64,000 nucleotides of DNA from Phocoena phocoena (taxonomy: Eukaryota; Chordata; Mammalia; Artiodactyla; Phocoenidae). The notes beneath the pieces were generated by a model. It was given only the letters and a program-made list of their open reading frames with translations, did not search any database and was not told the DNA's origin. This document shows positions 47,545 through 60,238 of this stretch, in pieces (within the stretch, counting starts at the first letter, position 1; each line of letters opens with the position of its first letter). A program made the translations under genes and the position numbers. The stretch lies in contig NC_089221.1 of NCBI RefSeq assembly GCF_963924675.1, forward strand, positions 3,903,851 to 3,967,850, written 5' to 3'.

Positions 47545-48185
47545 TTTTTTTTTTTTTTTTTTAATATAAGAATATAGTTGATTAACAATGTAGTGTCAGT
47601 TGTGGGTGTACAGCAAAGTTATTCAGTTATACATATACATGTATCTATTCTTTTCCAAATTCTTTTCCCAATTAGGTTATTACAGAATATTGAGCAGAGT
47701 TCCCTGTGCTATATAGTAGGTCCCTGTTGATTATCCATTTTAAATCTAGCAGTGTGTACATGTCAATCCCAAACTCCCTAACTATCCCTCCACCCTTCCC
47801 ATCCTTCCCCCTGGTAACCATAAGTTCATTCTCTAAGTCTGTGAGTATGTTTCTGCTTTGTAAATAAGTTCCTGGTAACCATAAGTAACCATAAGTTCAT
47901 TCTCTAAGTCTGTGAGTATGTTTCTGCTTTGTAAATAAGTTCATTTGTATCATTCTTTTTAAGATTTTGAATATAAACAATATCATATGATATTTGTCTT
48001 TCTCTGTCTGGTAACCATAAGTTCATTCTCTAAGTCTGTGAGTATGTTTCTGCTTTGTAAATAAGTTCATTTGTATCATTCTTTTTAAGATTTTGAATAT
48101 AAACAATATCATATGATATTTGTCTTTCTCTGTCTGACTTACTTCACTTAGTATCAAAATTTCCCCAAGAGTCAGCCCATCTTTT
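47545..48185 (-). mobile_element. L1 3' UTR fragment with internal tandem duplication
   Basis: An antisense L1 3' end: a T run from 47545, then 'gttattcagttatacatata', 'gttattacagaatattgagc', 'gtgctatatagtaggtccct' and 'tctgacttacttcacttagt'. The fragment is expanded by a tandem repeat described separately. The 3' boundary on the right is approximate. Confidence 0.92.
47814..48136. repeat. Tandem duplication inside the L1 fragment: two identical 126-bp units plus a partial third
   Basis: Units at 47885-48010 and 48011-48136 are identical as read here, both starting GTAACCATAAGTTCATTCTC and ending 'tttctctgtctg'. A partial copy lies just before, at 47814-47874, joined through a short extra GTAACCATAA at 47875-47884. 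Confidence 0.96.
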
Positions 48186-49397
48186 TTTATTCTATTTGCT
48201 TCACAGATATCAAGTAGTTACATCTGATGGTTGACGATAAAGTATAGGGTTTCTCAGAAAATTAAAAGTGGAGCAATATATTTAGGGAGTTGTCTTTCTC
48301 ACTTTAATTTTTTGTAAAATAAAAGTAAAAAATAAGTCCAAAAGCAGTGAATGGGATAATCTTTCTGTATTTTGTGAAAATAGAATCTGGAACCCAGAGA
48401 TGATGAGTATATAAATTACATCTGCAAGATCTGACTCTATGAAAGGATCTATTAAATAACTAAATGTCAAACTTGTGAGTGTTAAATATTCTATTTGTCT
48501 TCATGGATCATATAATTCAGAACTTATAAAAATAACACAAATTTGAATATTAATTATAATAATCATTAGTAATCAAAATATAGTTCCTTGACAGTTTCAT
48601 GGCAATGTTGTAAAATAAAAGTTTGAAAATACATAAGAAATATAATACGTGAGTTTTCCTTTTGTGTGTGGACATGTATCTCTCAGAGGGACACGAACTG
48701 AAGTAGTTTCCTATGCCAGCTATTTTTCCAAGATCCTGACTTGTTTGGAATATCTTATGGTAATTGATTCCTATTCTTCTGGCAAGCCACCTGTTAAGCT
48801 AAGGCGGAAGCTGAGAAGGAGGAGTGAAATTGGGTGGAGTCGATTATGTTTTTAGCATTACTTCATTATACTGCAATGCAAGCTCTTAGCTCCTGAGTCC
48901 ACACATTTTTTAATAGGGTGCGTCGTTGATTTATTAATGCCATTCAGGTCAAGCAATCTGAGTATTTTTTAATTTAAAATTTAAGAAAATATTCTAGATA
49001 AATCTTAAGTCTGGGATTTAAAACAGTAATATAAGTCAATCTAAAGTCAGCAATATCAGTGAGAGACTTGTTTGTTTAAGGAAAGTATCAGTGCCCACAA
49101 GTGAATATTAATTTTGCTTCTCATATCAATGCAAATCTAGGTAAAAGTCAAAACATCTACTTTTGCTTCAAGATTTACAATTTAACTACAAGACAAGGAA
49201 TTTGTTCTTTTTCTGTTTGTTTTAATGCTTTGGTGGTCCTCAACACCGGTCCTATGTTTCTTGTTGGGTTACTATGAAAGTCTGAGGGGTGGTAATCAAT
49301 TTGACACTGTTCTCTGTTCACATGGCAGATAGTGTAGTGAGTGGTCCCCACCAGACCTCACTGGAAACACGGTCCACAGCAAGTGGGAGATGGTCTA
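48186..49397. other. Unique AT-rich sequence
   Basis: No repeat or gene recognised. The 68-codon frame 48649-48855 has a basic C-terminal end (PVKLRRKLRRRSEIGWS) but no known domain. Confidence 0.5.
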
Positions 49398-49570
49398 GAT
49401 CAGTGGGTCTATGAGTGTGGTCTACAGACCTGTAATATCAGCATCACCACTATACTAGAATACACCCTAGGTCTACTGAATCACAAACCCCAGGGATGTG
49501 GCTCCACGGGCTTATCTTCAGGAGCCTCCAGGTGATTTTCCTCTATGCTGAAGTTTGAGAACCACAGATC
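49398..49570 (-). mobile_element. MER5A DNA transposon (hAT-Charlie)
   Basis: Antisense MER5A: 'gtgtggtctacagacctgta', 'atcagcatcaccactatact', 'ggtctactgaatcacaaacc' and 'aagtttgagaaccacagatc'. A non-autonomous relic with no coding capacity. Confidence 0.87.
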
Positions 49571-50599
49571 TGGTCACACTCACTACGTGGATGGAACCAT
49601 TTCACTGGAAGCAGCTGAATTAAAGACCAATGCAAAAAATACGTAGGTGAAACAGTGTCAGAAAACTGGAAACAATGGCATCTGATTTTTACGTATATAC
49701 CAAAGATAAAGATTGACTCCAACACTTTCAATATTCATTCAAATCCAGAAAATAATTTGTTACGGATCGTATTCTGGATCAGAGAGAACTAAGCACAATT
49801 CTGAAGGGTGACAAAGTCATTCAGCAACTCATGGTCTTTTGGGTGACCCTCTATTACAAAGAGCTTCCGATGTTTCAAGGATATCTGCATTAAGTTGAGG
49901 GTCTAAACATTACCATCTAAATGTTTGGAATACATAGGAAGTCCACAGAGGGCAGTGCAATCAGTAAAGGATGGGTAGGCTGTGGTTCCTCCAGCATGGT
50001 GGAAAGATGAGTCAGTAAATGAGAGATTGCGCTCTTTCCAGAGTTCTTACCTTTCACACGTCTCTATTCAGCTGCATTCCCTGTGGTAACATCACAGATA
50101 AAGGCAGAAATGCTCCATTTACAAAATTAGCTCTTTTACCAGGCATTCAAGGTATATAACAAATCCACATTGCCACTTTGAGGCCACACTCTCCTGTAGG
50201 TGATCGGTGCTCTATGCGTTGGAGAGTTCATTTATGTAGGCTTCAAGGTATCCACTTCCTCTCATACTCAAGAGTTTATTAGAGACAATTTGTGACATGA
50301 GGTTAAAGATTACTCAAACAGATTCACATGTTCCCTTTCAAATGCATGCTCAATAAACAGACTTTCAAAGAGCAAATGGAAAGTGAATGCTGGAAAAGAC
50401 CCCAGAAACTTCACAGCTTGTCCCTAATGTTTTGTCTAAAATAACCAGGTGGTGACTAAGTCAGAGGTCCTTGGATTTACAGAACAGTTCACTGTCTCGT
50501 TCTTTCTTTGCCTCTTTCAGAAATTGATATTGAGAAAGTAGAAGAAAGTAATACAGTGTTCACACCAATACTGTGGTTCCATCCTCAACAGTAACAGAT
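49571..50599. other. Unique sequence
   Basis: No repeat or gene recognised. Confidence 0.5.
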
Positions 50600-50830
50600 T
50601 TCCCTTGTGTTCCTACAGAGTGTCCTGTGCTCTTCCTTTATAGCATTGTATGATCATGATAATTAAGTATTTGTGCTTTAAAATGTGTTTTTCACCAGAG
50701 TGCAAGGTACAAGGAGGCAGAGATCTCATATTTCATTCTCTGTAATCTATCGCCCATACTCACCCACATATGTTGCCCATATGTGTTGGAACTCCACATA
50801 TTTCTGTGGAAGTAATGAATGAGTAATAAT
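50600..50830 (+). repeat. Probable L2 LINE, 3' end
   Basis: Contains 'gtcctgtgctcttcctttat', 'gcattgtatgatcatgataa', 'caaggtacaaggaggcagag' and 'tcattctctgtaatctatcg', which follow the L2 3' end in order. Diverged. Confidence 0.58.
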
Positions 50831-51984
50831 TAATGTATGCATTGATATTACAGCATACATCACATTGTAGCTTTTCACATTGATGTTCTTGCCTGAATCT
50901 TATGCTCTGCTGGCTCAAATTTATCTCTCACTCCTACATCTAATGCAATGTTTGATTCCTGGGACTATCAAACTGTTTTATTATTAAATGAATTGCCCTC
51001 GGGACTTAGAAATGAGTAAATATGACCTTTATTCTCACTTTCATTGCTGACCAGGGACCCTTAAATGAAACAGTTCAGCTTTCTCATCCATTATGTAGAC
51101 ATCATCATATTTGCCTTTGTCTCCCTGGGAGATTGTAAAGCTATGTGAGAATAATGGTGATACCACACTGAGAGCTTGGAAAACAAATACATTATGTAAT
51201 TCTATGATAGCAACAGTAAAGATATTACTTTTGTTCTCTTTTTCTTCTAAAATATCTGTCCTAATCTAGTAGCTCAGAAGAAGCTAAAAGAAAACATCAT
51301 TTTCCCATCTTATTGATTTTATTCTCTGAGTAGCATTTTCCTTGTCAGCACATTACTGAAACCTCAGCAATAGAAGACAGAAATCAACATTGAAGGCTGA
51401 TCCTTCTCCAACTTTTTTGCAGAGACTTCAAAGCCTTTTAGAATCTCCCAAACTCAGAGAAATTATCCTAAGTCACTCATGACTCATTTTGCAGCCCAAA
51501 CTATAATTGGTCCCTCTAGAAACCCCAAAGGAAGTGGTCGAGGCACCATGTGAAATGCAGCATATGGGGATCTGACGTCACTGAGAATTCTCACAGTGGC
51601 TGTGGTTTCCCACCCTGGTGTCCAGCTCCAGCAGTGAGGCTCCTTCCACAGTGGCTAAAATCCAGTAAGTACTAAACAGCTGATTGTGACCCATGGCCTG
51701 ATTGCTGGGTCGCAGATCAGTACTTGAAAACACCCACCTGTTAAGTGTCTTTCCAACTGAAGGGATGAAGACCAGGTTGGTAGGAGAACTGTGTCCATAG
51801 AGACAGCAGTAGAAGACATTCCCACATTGAAAAGTGTGGGTGAGTCTGGGGGCTGTTGCAGTGGAGAAAATATAAAGCCATATAAGCTATTTAGAAGAGC
51901 AGGGCTAGAACTTTGTCCTCTTAAGAGCATTCATCGGACTCCCCATCCCCAATTTGGAAGATTTGTTGTAATGTGACTTCTCTA
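50831..51984. other. Unique sequence
   Basis: No confident repeat; a MIR-like stretch around 51080-51190 is too weak to call. The minus-strand frame 51655-51930 (91 codons) has no known motif. Confidence 0.5.
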
Positions 51985-52385
51985 ATCTAAATGGAGTGGC
52001 AAGAACACCATAGCAAACCTAAAGTCAGACCTGGTACAAGGATTATGAAAATTCAAAGAACTAAGGCCCTCAACATATAAGCACTTCAGGCCTACAGTAT
52101 TGCTCCCTGATGAGGGTCCTAGACACAGGGCTCATCTGAGCTTCCCTGGCTGGCAACACCCCACATGGGCAGGGAATTAGGCACATCCACTGGGAGAGGA
52201 CCCCTGGAAGCTTGCTCCTGCTTTCTCTGGAGGCTACACCATGTCTCTTCTTCCTGTGCTGATCTTACTCCACACCTTTTCACTGTAATAAACCATAACT
52301 GTGAGTCTACTAGCTTTCCTGAGTCCTGTGAGTTCTTCTAGTGAACCATCAATCCTGTGGGTTGTCTTGGGGACCCTACACAGAG
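51985..52385 (+). mobile_element. Probable ERVL-type LTR (LTR16/LTR33-like), solo
   Basis: The 3' half carries the expected order: 'cttcttcctgtgctgatctt', 'ccttttcactgtaataaacc', 'ataactgtgagtctactagc', 'tttcctgagtcctgtgagtt', 'cttctagtgaaccatcaatc' and 'gtcttggggaccctaca'. The AATAAA in this block fits a polyadenylation signal. The 5' boundary and family are uncertain. Confidence 0.62.
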
Positions 52386-54925
52386 AAAGAGGATTCAATA
52401 GATTCAGGAATTAGTTTTAGGGCAGGAAACCAGGAGAAACACAGAGTCAGAGAAGCCCTACAGACTTCTGGAAAGAGGATTTGGTTCCCACACTGCGTAG
52501 ATTAGAAAGTTTGGCCACTTTTTTCAAAATTAAAAGATGGATAATACTCCTATGAGGGGTGATGGGAGTAGTAGTCATCTTCCATATTCTGCTTTCCTTT
52601 TTGTTTGTCTAGTTTCTCTTCATTTATCAATTTGAAGTGTTGGTTTATCTTGCTATGTTGAAAATATTTTTTTAACAAAACATTTCTATAAAAAGTTAAA
52701 CGGATTAATCAATTTATCAAATAAATATCTCACAATGGTCTTTTTCACCTCAAATCAGATAAATGTGACAACAAAACAGGTGACCCAACTTTGTTGTGCA
52801 TGGCCACCAGCAGGGTGGGCTTCCAGAAATTTAGAAAATTTCGTAAGGATGGAAGGCAGCAACTCAAACTCTCTTCATAATTTATTTTCCTTTCCATTTT
52901 GAAAGTGAATTGGAGTTCTCACCCACACAAGTGGATTAATTCTAGTCCCCATGACTACATGTTCAATAACCAAACTGCAATATTCTGTTCTATCTTGTAA
53001 CATCTAAATTAGTGTAAATTAGTCAATTCTGGGGGGCACTGGGCCTGACACACCCAGATCTCTTGCCTCTCTTTGCTTACAAGCAAACAAAGAGCCAGTC
53101 ACACAAAGGCTCAGTGCAACTCATGGTTCTTGAGTGGCTTTTTACAATTTATGACATATTTTAATATGGTTACATTTTATGAATCATGCCTTTGAAATCA
53201 TCCTAATGTTCTCTTTCATAGTTTTATAACTTGGTGGCTATAAGCTATTATTTATATTATTTAGCAACTCTACTTTGTATGTGTCTGTTGGCTTTGTTGT
53301 TGAGCACACTGTTTAGTCTGAGAATTCACAAGCACAAACTGGTAAACAGGATGAAAGTGGCTTAGAACCTGGCCTGGGGTTGGGAAATTCTTCACAGTGC
53401 CTGACTCATTAATGCAGTCTATAAATGATTATAGAGAGTTTTACAGATGGTGCATATTTTGACCAGCCTCCCCTCCCCTTTCAAGATACACTAAGTGAGC
53501 ATGTTATTTCCCATTAGCTAAGCACACGCTTTAGCTGGTTCCAGGTGAGAAGGCAGTGCTGATTCAGTGTGGTCCCATCACAGATCAAAGGCAGATTCTT
53601 TCTCTACTGGGAAAATATGTCTGTATGTAAAAGCCCCAGAAAACCAAGACAGTTCTCACAGAAATAGAGAATTGTTTACAAATACATTCTAGCAAAACGT
53701 AGCCTTGGCTGGCCCTTTTAAACTTTACTTCTCAAGAGAATGCTTTCAGAAATTCATAGGTCTCTCCGATAGTCATTTACCTGAGCCAAACCAAATATGG
53801 GGTTCACCATGCATCCTGGCAGCACCACTTAAATTCTGCTTCTCCTTGTCCTTATCTTCCTTTGATTGACAAATGGAAATTTTCAGCAATAATTAATGTA
53901 AATTGGCAATAGTTATTTCTGTGTTCGGGGACCATCGCCCTGCTTGCCCTTGTGATAGACAGTTACTGAACTCGGTTGATTTAGCATTGAACCTCAGGGT
54001 TGAATGAAACCCTGTAAGGGTCATCAGCCCATGTGTCTGAATATATAATTGAGGAAACAGTGACTGTGTACAAGCTGATAGGCATAAAGATGTGAGGTAC
54101 AGTGCTCAGCTCTCAGTAATACATTCTGTTCTAGCCTTCATGACCCCCACCGAAGACTCCCCAGGCCTCCGCTTCATCTGCTGACTTGCTGTAGCCAAAC
54201 ATGCCACCTTGAGGGTCATGAGTCCTTCCATGATAGGAGGAGCCTGTTTCCCAGAATGACTGCTTGGGGGAGAGCCACCACCCACGAGGGACACTGTTTT
54301 GGATTTTGAGTGAGAAATATGCTTCTACACAGTGAGACCATTACTCCTGTAGCCTTACCTTCACTACCTTGCTAGGTCTCTTCGCTGTCTGCACAACCAC
54401 ATGTGTGTGTGTGTGTCCTAATACCATCCTCTTAAAAGCAGCTCAACCATGTGAATTCCAAAGACAACCACTATAAGCAGCAGAGCTACATTGAAAAAGC
54501 AAAACACAAGTACTAACTATAGATGTTGATTATGCTCTAGTAGATACGGTGGCACCTTTGTGGTTTTAGTGTCATCTTATTTGTTATGTGGAGGGTGGCA
54601 CTAAGATTTATTGATTCCATACCTTATAGTACACTAGAAGAAAACCAGGTGACCCTCATGTAAAAATACAGATTTTCTTTTTTTTTTTTTATCCTCATCC
54701 AACAATCCATGTTTCCAACAGTTGTGGAAAGTAGATCTAGTATATTTGGAAGCAGGAAAGTATAACTAGAGCCTGTTCCCAAGGAGCATCTGCATGAAAC
54801 ACATAGAGTGGTAATCCTTCCCAAAGCTGAATGGGGTTTCCAGGAGTACTTCAGGCACAGGTGTGTTTTTTGGATAATAGACATACATCCAGGATGAGCA
54901 AAGCCTCTTGTTTTTCAATACTTTT
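52386..54925. other. Unique sequence
   Basis: No confident repeat or gene over 2.5 kb, apart from short T and GT runs (54678-54690, 54402-54417). At 53855-53945 homeodomain-like sites cluster (see findings). The minus-strand frames 54106-54294 and 54624-54884 have no known domain. Confidence 0.5.
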
Positions 54926-55124
54926 TTTTTTTGCAGTACGCGGGCCTCTCACTGCTGTGCCCTCTCCCGTTGCGGAGCACAGGCTCCGGACATGCAGGCC
55001 CAGCGGGCATGGCTCACGGTCCCAGCCGCTGTGCGGCACATGGGATCCTCCCAGACCGGGACACGAACCCGTGTCCCCTGCATCGGCAGGTAGACTCTCA
55101 ACCACTGCGCCACCAGGGAAGCCC
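54926..55124 (-). mobile_element. CHR-2 SINE, well preserved
   Basis: Full antisense copy. On the plus strand it opens with T run, then 'gtacgcgggcctctcactgc' and ends 'gccaccagggaagccc'. Many CpGs are intact, and the B box (CGAACCCGTGTCCC on the plus strand) is close to the consensus. A perfect target-site duplication TGTTTTTCAATACTTTT lies at 54909-54925 and 55125-55141. This is probably the youngest SINE of the window. Confidence 0.98.
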
Positions 55125-55141
55125 TGTTTTTCAATACTTTT

Positions 55142-55399
55142 GCAGAAAAGTTGTTTCTAAGATACCCAAGACTATTTCTTTGAGTAAAAGTAATTTATTG
55201 TTGTTTGTCATTATTATTATTAAATAAAAATAAATGACACATAATCCCACAACAGAATACGTTAGTACCTGGACCTCACATAAAGTAGCTTTCATTTCTA
55301 ATAGTGGCAATGCAGCCTGCTGTTTATGTAATAGCATTTCCAAGGTGCACAACATACTCAGGAATTGCATGTACTAGACTGTGAAATATGATCTAAACT
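55142..55399. other. Unique sequence
   Basis: No repeat recognised beyond a short (ATT)n run near 55210-55222. Confidence 0.5.
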
Positions 55400-55520
55400 A
55401 TGAAGCCAGGGTTCTGAGGTAAGTCCCTGGCCCTTTTACTTGCTGTTTATTCAAAGGCAGCTATTTTAAGACTAATTTTCCTCATCTGTCTGACGCGAGG
55501 GCATTGATTTTTGTAGAAAT
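55400..55520 (+). repeat. Probable MIR fragment
   Basis: Follows the MIR middle: 'gaagccagggttctgaggta', 'ggcccttttacttgctgttt' and 'gactaattttcctcatctgt'. Diverged. Confidence 0.48.
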
Positions 55521-55937
55521 CCTCCCAACATCAGAATTCTCTTTCTATTCATCCCAGAAAAGTGTACAATCAGGTTAAGAAGAGTGTTGGTATGGCAAGG
55601 ACTGGCTGGATGCTGCTTGAACCTGGAACATCTTCTTTTGAAATGCAGGGCTGGAGGATGTTTCCTGCCCTCCCCTGCAACAAGGTGTGGACCTGTGGCT
55701 GAGGGCCAGGGGCGCTCATCACTTCCAGGAAGCCTCCCATGGGATTTCGTCTTTTCCTGCCCCTCTATGGATTGAATGCAGAGTGCTCAAAGGAAACACA
55801 GGAGGGCAGAGTCAAGGCTGAGGTGCTGGGAGGGAGGGAAAATAAAGGAGGTTGTGGAAACTGCTCCACCAGGATCGCCTGATACTGGACTAGGGTGTGA
55901 GTGCAAAATGAACTTTCACTGTATTATCCAGTGAGCA
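55521..55937. other. Unique sequence
   Basis: No repeat or gene recognised. Confidence 0.5.
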
Positions 55938-56350
55938 CTGGGCGCTTATGCTGGTTTTGTTTTTTTGTTTTTTTTTTTTAGTTTTTACCATCTTTATTGG
56001 AGTGTAATTGATTTACAATGGTGTGTTAGTTTCTGCTTTATAACAAAGTGAATCAGCTATACATATACGTATATCCCCATATCACCTCTATCTTGCATCT
56101 CCCTCCCATCCTCCCTATCCTACCTCTCTAGGTGGTCACAAAACATACAACTGACCTCCCTGTGCTATGCTGCTGCTTCCGACTAGCTATCTGTTTTACA
56201 TTTGGTAGTGTATATATGTCCATGCCACTCTCTCACTTCATCCCAGCTTACCCTTCCCCCTACCCATGTCCTCAAGTCCATTCTCTACGTCTGCATTTTT
56301 ATTCCTGTCCTGACCCTAGGTTCTTCATAACCATTTCTTTTTTTTTTTTT

Positions 56351-59300
56351 CTTGATTCCATATATATCTGTTAATATTTGGTATTTGTTTTTCTCTTTCT
56401 GACTTATTTCACTCTGTATGACAGACTCTAAGTCCATCCACCTCACTACAAATGAGTAGATTTTGTTTCTTTTTATGGCTGAGTAATATTGCATTGTATA
56501 TATGTGCCACGTCTTCTTTATCCACTCATCTGTTGATGGACACTTAGGTTGCTTCCATGTCCTGGCTATTGTAAATAGTGCTGCAATGAACATTGTGGTA
56601 CATGACTCTTTTTGAATTATGGTTTTCTCAGGGTTTATGCCCAGGAGTGGGATTGTTGGATCATATGGTAGTTCTATTTTTAGTTCTTTAAGAAACCTCC
56701 ATACTGTTTTCCACAGTGGCTGTGTCAATTTACATTCCCACCAACAATGCAAGAGGGTTCCCTTTTCTCCACACCCTCTCCAGCATTTATTGTTTGTAGG
56801 TTTTATGATGATGGCCATTCTGACAGGTGTGAGGTGATACCTTATTGTAGTTTTGATTCCCATTTCTCTAATGATTAGTGATGTGGAGCATTCTCTATGT
56901 GGTTGTTGGCAATCTGTATATATCCTATAGAGAAATGTCTGTTTAGGTGTTCTTCCAATTTTTGGATTGGGTTGTATGTTTTTTTGATATTGAGCTTCAT
57001 GGGCTGCTTGTAAATTTTGGAGATTAATCTTTTGTCCGTTTCTTCACTTGCAAATATTTTCTGCCATTCTGAGGGATGTCTTTTCATCTTGTTTATGGTT
57101 TCCTTTGCTGTTCAAAAGCTTTTAAGTTTCATTAGGTCCCATTTGTTCACTTTTGTTTTTATTTCTATTTTCTAGGATGTGGGTCAAAAAGGATCTTGCT
57201 GTGGTTTATGTCATAGAGTGTTCTGCCTATGTTTTCCTCTAAGAGTTTGATAGTGTCTGGCCTTATATTTAGGTCTTTAATCCATTTTGAGTTTATTTTT
57301 GTGTACGATGTTAGGGTGTGTTCTAATTTCATTCTCTTATATGTAGCTGTTCAGTTTTCCCAACACCACTTATTGAAGAGGCTGTCTTTTCTCCATTGTA
57401 TATTTTTGTCTTCTTTATCAAAGATAAGATGACCATATGTGCATGAGTTTATCTCTGGGCTTTCTATCCTGTTCCATTGATCCATATTTCTGTTTTTGTG
57501 CCAGTACCATACTGTCTTGATGACTGTAGTTTTGTAGTATAGTCTGAAGTCAGGGAGCCTGATTTCTCCAGCTCCGTTTTTCTTTCTCAAGATTGCTTTG
57601 ACTATTCAGGGTCTTTTGTTTTTCTATACAAATTGTGCAATTTTTTATTATAGTTCTGTGAAAAATGTGATTGGTAGTTCGATAGAGGTTGCATTGAATC
57701 TGTAGATTGCTTTGGGTAGTAGAATCATTTTCACAATGTTTATTCTTCCAATCCAAGAAATGGTATATCTTTCCATCTGTTTGTATCATCTTTAATTTAT
57801 TTCATCAGTGTCTTATAGTTTTGTGCATACAGATATTTTGTCTCCTTAGGTAGGTTTATTCCTAGGTATTTTATTCTTTTGGTTGCCATGGTAAATGGGA
57901 GTGTTTCCTTAATTTCTCTTCAGATTTCTCATCACTAGTGTATAGGAATGCCAGAGATTTCCGTGCATTAATTTTGTATCCTGCTACTTTACCAAATTCA
58001 TTGATTATCTCTAGTAGTTTCCTGGTAGTGTCTTTAGGATTCACTACATATAGTATCATGTCATCTGCAAATAGTGACAGCTTTATTTCATCTTTTCTGG
58101 TTTGGATTCCTTTTATTTATTTTTCTTCTCTGAATGTTGTGACTAAAACTTCCAAAACTATGTGGAATAATAGTGGGGAGAGTGGGCAACCTTGTCTCGT
58201 TCCTGATCTTAGAGGAAATGATTTCAGTTTTTCACCATTGTGGATGATTTTGGCTGTGGATGTCATACATGACCTTTATCATGTTGAGGTAAGTTCCCAC
58301 TATGCCTACTTTCTGGAGGGCTTTTATCATAAATGGGTGTTGAATTTTGTCAAAAGCTTTGTCTGTAACTATTGGATGATCATATGTTTTTTATCTGTCA
58401 GTTTGTTAATATGATTTATTACATTGATTGATTTCCAGATATTGACGAATCCTTGCATTCCTGGTATAAGCCCCCTTGATAATGGTGTATGATCCTTTTA
58501 ATGTGCTGTTGGGGTCTGTTTGCTAGTATTTTGTTGAGGATTTCTGCATCTATGTTCATCAGTGATATTGGCCTGTAGTTTCCTTTCTTTGTGACATCTT
58601 TTCCTTGTTTTGTTATCAGGGTGATGGTGGCCTTGTAGAATAAATTTGGGAGTGTTCCTCCCTCTGCTTTATTTTGGATGAGTTTGAGAAGGATAGGTGT
58701 TAGCTCTTCTCTAAATGTTTGATAGACTTCACCTGTGAAGCCATCTGGTCCTGAGCTTTTGTTTGTTGGAAGATTTTTAATCACAGTTTCAATTTCAGTG
58801 CTTGTGTTTGGTCTGTTCATATTTTCTATTTCTTCCTGATTCAGTCTTGGCAGGTTGTGCATTTCTAAGAATTTGTCAGTTTCTTCCAGGTTGTCCATTT
58901 TATTGGCATAGAGTTTCTTGTAGTAATTGCTCATGATCTTTTTTTAATTTCTGTAGTGTCAGTTCTTAATTCTCCTTTTTCATTTCTAATTCTATTGATG
59001 TGTGTCTTCTTCCTTTTTTCTTGATGAGCCTGGCTAATGGTTTATCAATGTCATTTATCTTCTCAAAGAACTAGCTTTTAGTTTTATTGATCTTTGCTAT
59101 CATTTCCTTCATTACTTTTTTATTTATTTCTGCTCTGATCATTATGATTTATTTCTTTCTGCTAAATTTGGGTTTTTTTTTTGTTGTTGTTCTTCTTTCT
59201 CTAATTGATTTAGGTGTATGGTTAGGTTGTTTATTTGAGATGTTTCTTGTTTCTTGAGGTAGGATTGCATTGCTAAAAACTTCCCTCTTAGGACTGCTTT

Positions 59301-60173
59301 GGCTGCATCCCATAGGTTTTGGGTCATTGACAATATTTTCATTGTTATTTGTTTCTAGGTATTTTTTTGATTTTCTCTTTGATTTCTTCAATGATCTCTT
59401 GGTTATGAAGTAGTGTATTGTTTAACCTCCCTGTGTTTGCATTTTTTTACCGATTTATTCCTGTACTTGATATTTCGTCTCATAGTGCTGTGGTCAGAAA
59501 AGATACTTGATAAGATTTCAATTTTCTTAAATTTACCAAGGCTTGATTTGTGACCCAAAATATTATCTATCCTGGAGAATGTTCCATAAGCAGTTGAGAA
59601 GAAAGTCTATTGTGTTGTGTTTGGATGGAATGTCCTATAATACCATTTAAGTCCATCTTGTTTAATGTGTCATTTAAGCTTGTGTTTCCTTATTTATTTT
59701 CAATTTTGTTGATCTGTCCATTGGTGAAAGTGGGGTGTTAAAGTCCCCTACAATGACTGTGTTACTGTCGATTTCCCCTTTCGTGGCTGTTAGCATTTGC
59801 CTTAGGTATTGAGGTGGTCCTATGTTGGGTGCATAAATATTTACAATTTTATATCTTCTCCTTCGATTGATCCCTTGATTATTATGTAGTGTCCTTCTTT
59901 GTTTCTTGTGATAGTCTTTATTTTAAAGTCTATTTTCTCTGATATGAACATTGCTACTCCAGCTTTCTTTTGATTTCCATTTGCATTGAATATCTTTTTC
60001 CATCCCCTCACTTTCAGTCTGTATGTGTCCCTAGGTCTGAAGTGTGTCTCTTCTAGGCAGCATATGTACAGGTCTTGTTGTTGTATCCATTCAGCCAGTC
60101 TATGTATTTTGGTTGGAGCATTTAATCAATTTACATTTAAGGTAATTATCAACATGTATGTTCCTATTACCAT
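56351..60173 (-). pseudogene. L1 ORF2 (endonuclease/reverse transcriptase), disrupted
   Basis: Start ATG at 60173-60171; length about 1,274 codons, as expected. Open pieces in different frames are 59142-59342 ([19 protein letters not shown]), 58419-58934 (RT start with [15 protein letters not shown]), 57871-58059, 57351-57590 ([18 protein letters not shown]), 56875-57087 and 56285-56863. The RT box is FADDMILY at about 58047-58071, unlike the mutated one in the plus-strand copy. The C-terminal [14 protein letters not shown] motif is intact. The usual stop after ...TDIYGI is lost and the frame runs on about 20 codons to 56285. Confidence 0.95.
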
Positions 60174-60238
60174 TTTTTAAAATTGTTTTGGGTTTTATAT
60201 TATAGTTTTTTTTTTTTTTCCTTCTCTCTGTTTCCTGT

